Shown here: positions 42,342 through 46,700 of the stretch, one piece after another
How positions within the stretch are numbered: the stretch's first letter is position 1
Layout of the letters: every line of letters begins with the position of its first letter
DNA from: Vicinamibacteria bacterium
GTDB lineage: Bacteria; Acidobacteriota; Vicinamibacteria; Fen-336
Length of the DNA stretch: 46,700 nt
Reading direction: 5' to 3'
NCBI GenBank assembly: GCA_023701125.1
Contig: JAMPXO010000029.1
Span: 1-46,700 of the forward strand
Made by a program: the position numbers and the translations under genes
The notes under the pieces: model-generated
The model's input: only the letters and a program-made list of their open reading frames with translations
The model's database searches: none
What the model was told of the DNA's origin: nothing

Positions 42342-43238
42342 TCAGGGCCGCGTCGATTCGAAGAAGCGGACGAAGCGCGGCGAGAACGCGCGTGTGTCGG
42401 GCGTGAGCGTCGGCGCCAGCGTCCGGCAGCGGCGGACGTCCTCGCCGGCCTGCTGGAGCAGCGACTCGGGCTGGCCGCCCAGCGCGTGCAGCGAGAAGCG
42501 TGCGCTGGCCCGCAGCAAGTGGGCCTGCGCTCGCGACTGCGCGGTCCAGCCGGGATCGGGCTCGAGGTCCACGATCGCCTCGCGGTGACGCCCCGCGAAG
42601 TGGGCCCGCGCGCCTGCGAGCAGCCGCGGCTCGGGAGCACGACGCACGGGCGTCAGCGCGGGGGGCCGGGTGGCTGCCGCCGCGGCGGTGGCGGCGGGCG
42701 TCGCCGCGGGCGCCGTGGGCCGCGGCGTCGGAGCCGGCGTGGCCGGTGTCGCCGTGGCCCTGGGCAGCGCGGTCGCGCTGGGCATCGGCGTCGGCCGCGG
42801 TGGCACGGCGGCCGCGACCGTCGTCGGCGGGGTCGCGGGGGTGGCGGTCGAGGCCAGTTGCTCGCGGCACTGGTCGCGCAACTGCTCGAGCGTCCGCGCC
42901 TCCTTGGTCTTCGCCACCGCGCCCTGCGCTTCCGACTGCTTCCACGAGGAGAGCGCGCTGCTGCAGTCGCCGCGGTTGAAGGCGGCCAGACCGAGGTAGA
43001 AGTGGGGCAGGTACGGAGCGAACCGCATCCCGTACAACTTGACCTGGCCGCCCTCCCTCGGGTTCTCGTCGAGCGCCTGCTGCATGAACCGCGTGACCTC
43101 GGCCCAGCGCTTCTCTTCCACGGCCGTCATGCCGCGGCGGAAGGCGTCGGCGTAATCCGCGCGCGCGGCTGCGGCCGGTCCGAGACCGACCACCAGCGCC
43201 AGCGCGAGGATCACCCTGGCCCGCGAGGGGCGGGACAC
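42342..43238 (-). CDS. Secreted TPR-like protein with Pro/Ala/Thr linker
   Basis: 298 aa from GTG 43238; TTG 43271 would overlap the kinase gene. Signal peptide RVILALALVVGLGPAAAARA. A TPR-like helical part (DAFRRGMTAVEEKRWAEVTRFMQQALDENP ... HFYLGLAAFNRGDCSSALSSWKQSE) precedes a long low-complexity linker (PTPMPSATALPRATATPATP) and a second helical part. The GA/PT-rich linker suggests a flexible spacer. It lies 13 bases after the kinase gene, so it is likely cotranscribed with it, and may be a partner or substrate outside the cytoplasm. Confidence 0.74.
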   Translation of the reverse strand: MSRPSRARVILALALVVGLGPAAAARADYADAFRRGMTAVEEKRWAEVTRFMQQALDENPREGGQVKLYGMRFAPYLPHFYLGLAAFNRGDCSSALSSWKQSEAQGAVAKTKEARTLEQLRDQCREQLASTATPATPPTTVAAAVPPRPTPMPSATALPRATATPATPAPTPRPTAPAATPAATAAAAATRPPALTPVRRAPEPRLLAGARAHFAGRHREAIVDLEPDPGWTAQSRAQAHLLRASARFSLHALGGQPESLLQQAGEDVRRCRTLAPTLTPDTRAFSPRFVRFFESTRP

Positions 43239-43251
43239 GGCGCGCCCGTCG

Positions 43252-45198
43252 CTAGTAGCCGGTGCGAGCAAGGTAGTCCTCGGCGTCGATCGGTTCGAAG
43301 GTGAAGGCGACCAGCGCGCGGCCGTCGGCCGTGACGGTCGCGCTCAACGTGCGGCTGCCCGCGGCCGACCGCACCTTCACGCTGTAGCGGCCTGTCGGCA
43401 CCTGGAGCGTCAACGGCGTCTGGCGCTGCTCGGGCAGCGAGGCCGGTTGGCCATTCCCGTCGAGCACGGCCTCCACCTCGCCCCACGGCTGGGCGTCGAT
43501 CGCCAGCAGGCCCGTGGCGCGCGGCCGGGTCACGACGACCGCGTCCGCTTCCGGCGTCGGCGTCGCCGTCGGCGCGGGCGGCTCGGGGGCGACGGTCGTC
43601 GTCGGCACGGGCCCGGCGGGAGGCGCCGTCCGCAGGTTCCAGCCGACGGCGACGATCACGGCCATCAGCACCAGTGCCGCCGCGGCCAGTGCGACGGTGA
43701 TCAGGTGTCGGCCCGACGTGGAGGCCGGCCGCGGCGACGCGGCGTGGGGCGGCGCGACGAGCGGTGGCGGCGCCGGCGGCGCGGACCGCTCGAGCTCGCG
43801 CTCCCGCGCGCGCCGGGCTGTCTCCAGAGCGGCGCGCACCTCGCCATCCTGCGGCGCGAGCCGGGCGGCCTGCTCGAGCGATGCGACCGCCTGATCGGCG
43901 TGGCCGCTGGCCACCAGTCCCCGCGCCTGGACCAGCGCTTCGCGGGCCTGCGCGGCGCGCCGCTGCTCCTGGAGCCCGGCCAGCCGGCTGCGGGCGGCGA
44001 GCAGCGGCGGCTGCGGGCCGAGTCGTTCGATCGCCTGCGCCAGCAGCTCCGACGAGCGATCCAGTTCGCCCGCGGCCATCAGCGCCTGGACCTGGACCGT
44101 GATGTCGTGGGTGGCGTCGGGCCGCGGCGCCGGGGTCGGCGAGGGGACGCTCGGCCGGGGCGCCGGGGTCCCGGTCGTCACGGGCGCGCGCGGCGGCGGA
44201 GCGAGCGGTGGTGGTGGCGGCGGTGGCGGCGGCACCGGTGGCAGCGACGGTCGCGCCGGCGAGACGGCGGCCGGTGCGCGCTCCACCCGGGTCAGCGCCG
44301 CCTGCATCGCCTGGGCCACCGCAGCCGCCGACGGGAAACGCTCGTCGGGCCGCTTGGCCAGCAGCTTGCCGAGGACGGGCAGCATCGCGGGCGGGATGCC
44401 CGCCGCCCCGGGGCCCTCCAGCGGTGGCGGGTCGCTGATGTGCATCAGGATCACGGCGATCGGCGTGTCGGCGCGGAACGGGGTGTGGCCCGTGAACACC
44501 TCGTACAGCACGACGCCCAGCGAGTAGAGGTCGCTGCGGAAGTCGATCTTCTGGCCCCGGCCCTGCTCCGGGCTCATGTAGTCCGGCGTGCCGATCACCT
44601 GCCCGGTCGCCGTCGCGGAGGTCTGCGCCTCCATGTCCTTGGCGATCCCGAAGTCCATGACCCGGATCACGCCGTTGCTGTCGAGCATCAGGTTGGACGT
44701 CTTCAGGTCGCGGTGGATGATCCCCGCCTCGTGGATCGCGTGCAGGCCCTCGGCGATCTGCAGGCCGATGCCGATCGCCTCGCGGGCCGGCAGGCCGGGC
44801 CCGCCGCGCACGACGTGCTTGAGGTCGGTGCCCTCGACCAGCTCCATCGTGATGTAGCGCAGCCCGACCTGGTCGGTGTAGTCGTAGATCCGGCACACGT
44901 TGCGGTGCTGGACGCGCCGGGCCAGCTTGATCTCGGTCTTGAACCGGCGGGCGACGTCGTCGTCGACGTCGGGGCGCAGGACCTTGATCGCGATCTCTTC
45001 CTGCAGCACGCGGTCGAAGGCGCGGAACACCGTGCCCATCCCGCCCTGGCCCATCCGCTCGCGGATGTCGTAGCGCCCGGCGAGCACCGAGCCGAGATGC
45101 AGTTGCACGGACTCCATCACGTAGCCGCACGAGAAACAGGATCTCGTGCCCTCCGCGAAGGCCGCCCCGCAGGCGGGACAGTTGGAGTGCGTGGCCAT
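43252..45198 (-). CDS. Zinc-ribbon Ser/Thr protein kinase with PEGA domain
   Basis: 648 aa from ATG 45198. Zinc ribbon CPAC ... CFSC at 7-24, then a kinase domain at about 40-300: MGQGGMGTVFRAFD, IAIKVL (Lys), HRDLKTSNLML, MDFGIAK and GTPDYMSPEQ. A Pro-rich stretch (poly-Pro near 315-330), helical repeats (about 355-460), a membrane helix (about 485-510, LITVALAAAALVLMAVIVAVGW) and a C-terminal PEGA domain follow (GLLAIDAQPWGEVEAVLDGNG ... TGRYSVKVR). The layout is a membrane receptor kinase with an outside PEGA sensor. FHA protein at 34990 could read its products. Confidence 0.93.
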   Translation of the reverse strand: MATHSNCPACGAAFAEGTRSCFSCGYVMESVQLHLGSVLAGRYDIRERMGQGGMGTVFRAFDRVLQEEIAIKVLRPDVDDDVARRFKTEIKLARRVQHRNVCRIYDYTDQVGLRYITMELVEGTDLKHVVRGGPGLPAREAIGIGLQIAEGLHAIHEAGIIHRDLKTSNLMLDSNGVIRVMDFGIAKDMEAQTSATATGQVIGTPDYMSPEQGRGQKIDFRSDLYSLGVVLYEVFTGHTPFRADTPIAVILMHISDPPPLEGPGAAGIPPAMLPVLGKLLAKRPDERFPSAAAVAQAMQAALTRVERAPAAVSPARPSLPPVPPPPPPPPPLAPPPRAPVTTGTPAPRPSVPSPTPAPRPDATHDITVQVQALMAAGELDRSSELLAQAIERLGPQPPLLAARSRLAGLQEQRRAAQAREALVQARGLVASGHADQAVASLEQAARLAPQDGEVRAALETARRARERELERSAPPAPPPLVAPPHAASPRPASTSGRHLITVALAAAALVLMAVIVAVGWNLRTAPPAGPVPTTTVAPEPPAPTATPTPEADAVVVTRPRATGLLAIDAQPWGEVEAVLDGNGQPASLPEQRQTPLTLQVPTGRYSVKVRSAAGSRTLSATVTADGRALVAFTFEPIDAEDYLARTGY

Positions 45199-45240
45199 GT
45201 TCCGCGAAGCATAGCCCCCGGCACGCGCGGCCGCCCGCGA

Positions 45241-46700
45241 TCAGGCCGGGCGACCCTCCTTCTGGCGCTCGAAGTCGATCTGGGCAGCGACCCTGGCGAT
45301 GCGGTCGGCGAACACCACGCCGAGGTCGTCCTTGCGGCTGATCGTGATCAGCCGCCGCACGGCCTCGGTCTCGTTCTTCGCGATCTCGATCTGCTCCGGC
45401 TTCAGGCCGTGCTTGACCAGCGCCTCCCGCAGGTGTCCCGCCACCTCGCCCGGGGCGCGCCCGCGCAGGTCCTCGTCGTCGCGCAGGATCACGTGGTCGA
45501 AGTGCGGCGCCGCCGCCGCGGCCATCGCCACGTAGTCCTCGTCGCGGCGGTCGCCCGGGGCGTTCAGCACGCACGTCACGCGCGCGCCCGGCTTGCGCAG
45601 CGAGGCCAGGAACGGGCCGACGAAGTTCATGCCGTGGGCGTTGTGGCAGTAGTCGATCATCAGCCTGAAGTCGCGGAACTCGTAGATGTTGGCGCGGCCC
45701 GGGGCCTGGAACGGGGTGGGGTGGAAGGTGGTCAGGCCGCCGCGGATGTCGTCGAGCTCGATGCCCGCGCAGAACGCCGCCAGCGCTGCGGCCAGCGCGT
45801 TCGCGATGTTGTGGCGGGCCTTGCCGTCGAACGTGACGGGCACCTGCCGGGCGTGGACCAGCGGGATGCGCAGCGTGGAGCGGTACAGGCACAGCGTGTC
45901 GTGGCGATCCATCACCGCGCCCATGCCGCCGGCGGCGACGTGGGCGCGGAACAGCTCGTTCTGCGGGTCGAGCGAGAAGAGAGCCACCCTGGCCTTGGTG
46001 CGCCCGGCCATGTACGAGCAGAAGCGGTCCTCCGCGTTGAGCACCGCGTGGCCCTCGGGGAAGACGCGCTCGATCACCAGCGCCTTGGCCTTGGCGAGGT
46101 CGTCGAGGGTGTCCATGTCGCGCAGGCCGAGGTGGTCCTCGGCGATGTTGGTGACGACGCCGACGTTGGCCCAGTCGTAGCCGAGGCCGAAGCGCAGCAG
46201 CCCGCCGCGCGCGGTCTCCAGCGCGGCGAAGGTGACGGTCGGGTCGCGCAGGATCGCCTGCGCCGACGACGGCCCCGTGCAGTCGCCCTTGAGGATCGTC
46301 TCCGAGTTCACGTAGACGCCCTCGGTCGTGGTCAGCCCGACGGTGTGCCCCGCGTAGCGCGCGACGTGGGCCAGCAGCCGGGTGGTCGTGGTCTTGCCGT
46401 TGGTGCCGGTGACCGACACGATCGGGATGCGGGTGGGCGTGCCCGGCGGGAACAGCATCTCGACCACCGCGCCGGCGACGTCGCGCGGCGTGCCCTCCGC
46501 CGGGTGGGTGTGCATCCGGAAGCCGGGTGCCGCGTTGACCTCGACGATGCCGCCGCCGACCTCGGCGAGCGGGCTCTCGACGGTCGGCGACACGACGTCG
46601 ATGCCGATGATGTCGAGGCCGACGATCTTCGAGATCCGCTCCATCAGGTGGATGTTGGAGGGGTGCACGCTGTCGGTGACGTCGCGCGACACGCCGCCCG
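45241..46700 (-). CDS. cphA: Cyanophycin synthetase, C-terminal part (partial)
   Basis: Runs off the right edge; about 486 residues visible, lacking the N-terminal and most of the ATP-grasp domain. The end of the ATP-grasp (GGVSRDVTDSVHPSN ... GIDVVSP ... IVEVNAAPGFRMHTHPAEG) leads to the Mur-ligase domain with the P-loop SVTGTNGKTTTTRLLAH, then ALETARGGLLRFGLGYD, TNIAEDHLGL and MIDYCHNAHG. CphA joins Asp and Arg into the storage polymer cyanophycin. No cyanophycinase gene is in the window. Its stop is 42 bases before the kinase start. Confidence 0.93.
   Translation of the reverse strand, partial: GGVSRDVTDSVHPSNIHLMERISKIVGLDIIGIDVVSPTVESPLAEVGGGIVEVNAAPGFRMHTHPAEGTPRDVAGAVVEMLFPPGTPTRIPIVSVTGTNGKTTTTRLLAHVARYAGHTVGLTTTEGVYVNSETILKGDCTGPSSAQAILRDPTVTFAALETARGGLLRFGLGYDWANVGVVTNIAEDHLGLRDMDTLDDLAKAKALVIERVFPEGHAVLNAEDRFCSYMAGRTKARVALFSLDPQNELFRAHVAAGGMGAVMDRHDTLCLYRSTLRIPLVHARQVPVTFDGKARHNIANALAAALAAFCAGIELDDIRGGLTTFHPTPFQAPGRANIYEFRDFRLMIDYCHNAHGMNFVGPFLASLRKPGARVTCVLNAPGDRRDEDYVAMAAAAAPHFDHVILRDDEDLRGRAPGEVAGHLREALVKHGLKPEQIEIAKNETEAVRRLITISRKDDLGVVFADRIARVAAQIDFERQKEGRPA

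Noticed and set aside
44208-44236. GGT/GGC triplet run that looks like a microsatellite
   Set aside because: It encodes the poly-proline linker of the kinase on the minus strand, so it is explained by the protein.

Overview
The window is a very GC-rich (roughly 70%), gene-dense bacterial chromosome segment. Several outer-membrane beta-barrels, a lipoprotein, Tat-type and Sec-type signal peptides, a sigma-54 activator, an ECF sigma factor and a Ser/Thr kinase point to a Gram-negative (diderm) soil or sediment type organism such as an acidobacterium or myxobacterium relative. This is an inference from gene content; no rRNA or tRNA gene was found.

Layout. 1-5.2 kb: the start of a GAF/AAA+ sigma-54 activator (minus strand) diverges from an exported operon (PKD lipoprotein, 805-aa collagen-like fibre protein, small secreted protein). 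The operon has a good -24/-12 promoter at 982-996. 5.6-12.4 kb: a putative zincin, a large protein joining a kinase-like N-terminus to an outer-membrane barrel, a membrane ferredoxin and a GT39-like membrane protein. 12.4-16.7 kb (minus): one operon of a PQQ-type beta-propeller, a polytopic membrane protein and homologues of PduS and PduT (flavin/Fe-S reductase and Fe-S shell protein), with no other microcompartment gene in the window. 17.2-26.0 kb (minus): a long run of overlapping genes that starts with an ECF sigma factor and continues with a flavin split-barrel protein, UbiX, SpeD, a DUF4178-like zinc-ribbon membrane protein, a 55-aa membrane protein, a DUF350-like protein and membrane-anchored SpeE. 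It is followed by a secreted WD40 propeller and a Tat-type FAD amine oxidoreductase that seems to start at ATT. This looks like a polyamine/membrane system.

26-33.6 kb: outer-membrane protein plus two ferritin-like exported proteins; an ArsR-SRPBCC pair with an AT-rich operator; a DUF1611/DgcN-type enzyme; an NMT1/ThiY-like ABC transporter; a ChrR-type cupin; an SGNH hydrolase. 33.6-46.7 kb: cytochrome P450, double-FHA protein, Kbl, M20 peptidase, a membrane protein carrying two repeat copies, two outer-membrane proteins (one OmpP1/FadL), a repeat protein, a zinc-ribbon Ser/Thr kinase with PEGA domain, and the C-terminal part of cyanophycin synthetase.

The most unusual signal is a family of about 80-bp palindromic repeats (14535, 25112, 39004, 39087). 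All four lie in frame inside protein-coding genes. Their hairpin arms vary in a compensating way, and at least two reading frames are used. They resemble the protein-coding palindromic elements of Rickettsia but are a different sequence. Other recurring patterns are four convergent gene pairs whose stop codons share one CTAG, and TAGAAT/TACAAT-type -10 boxes just upstream of genes, twice fused to the previous gene's stop codon.
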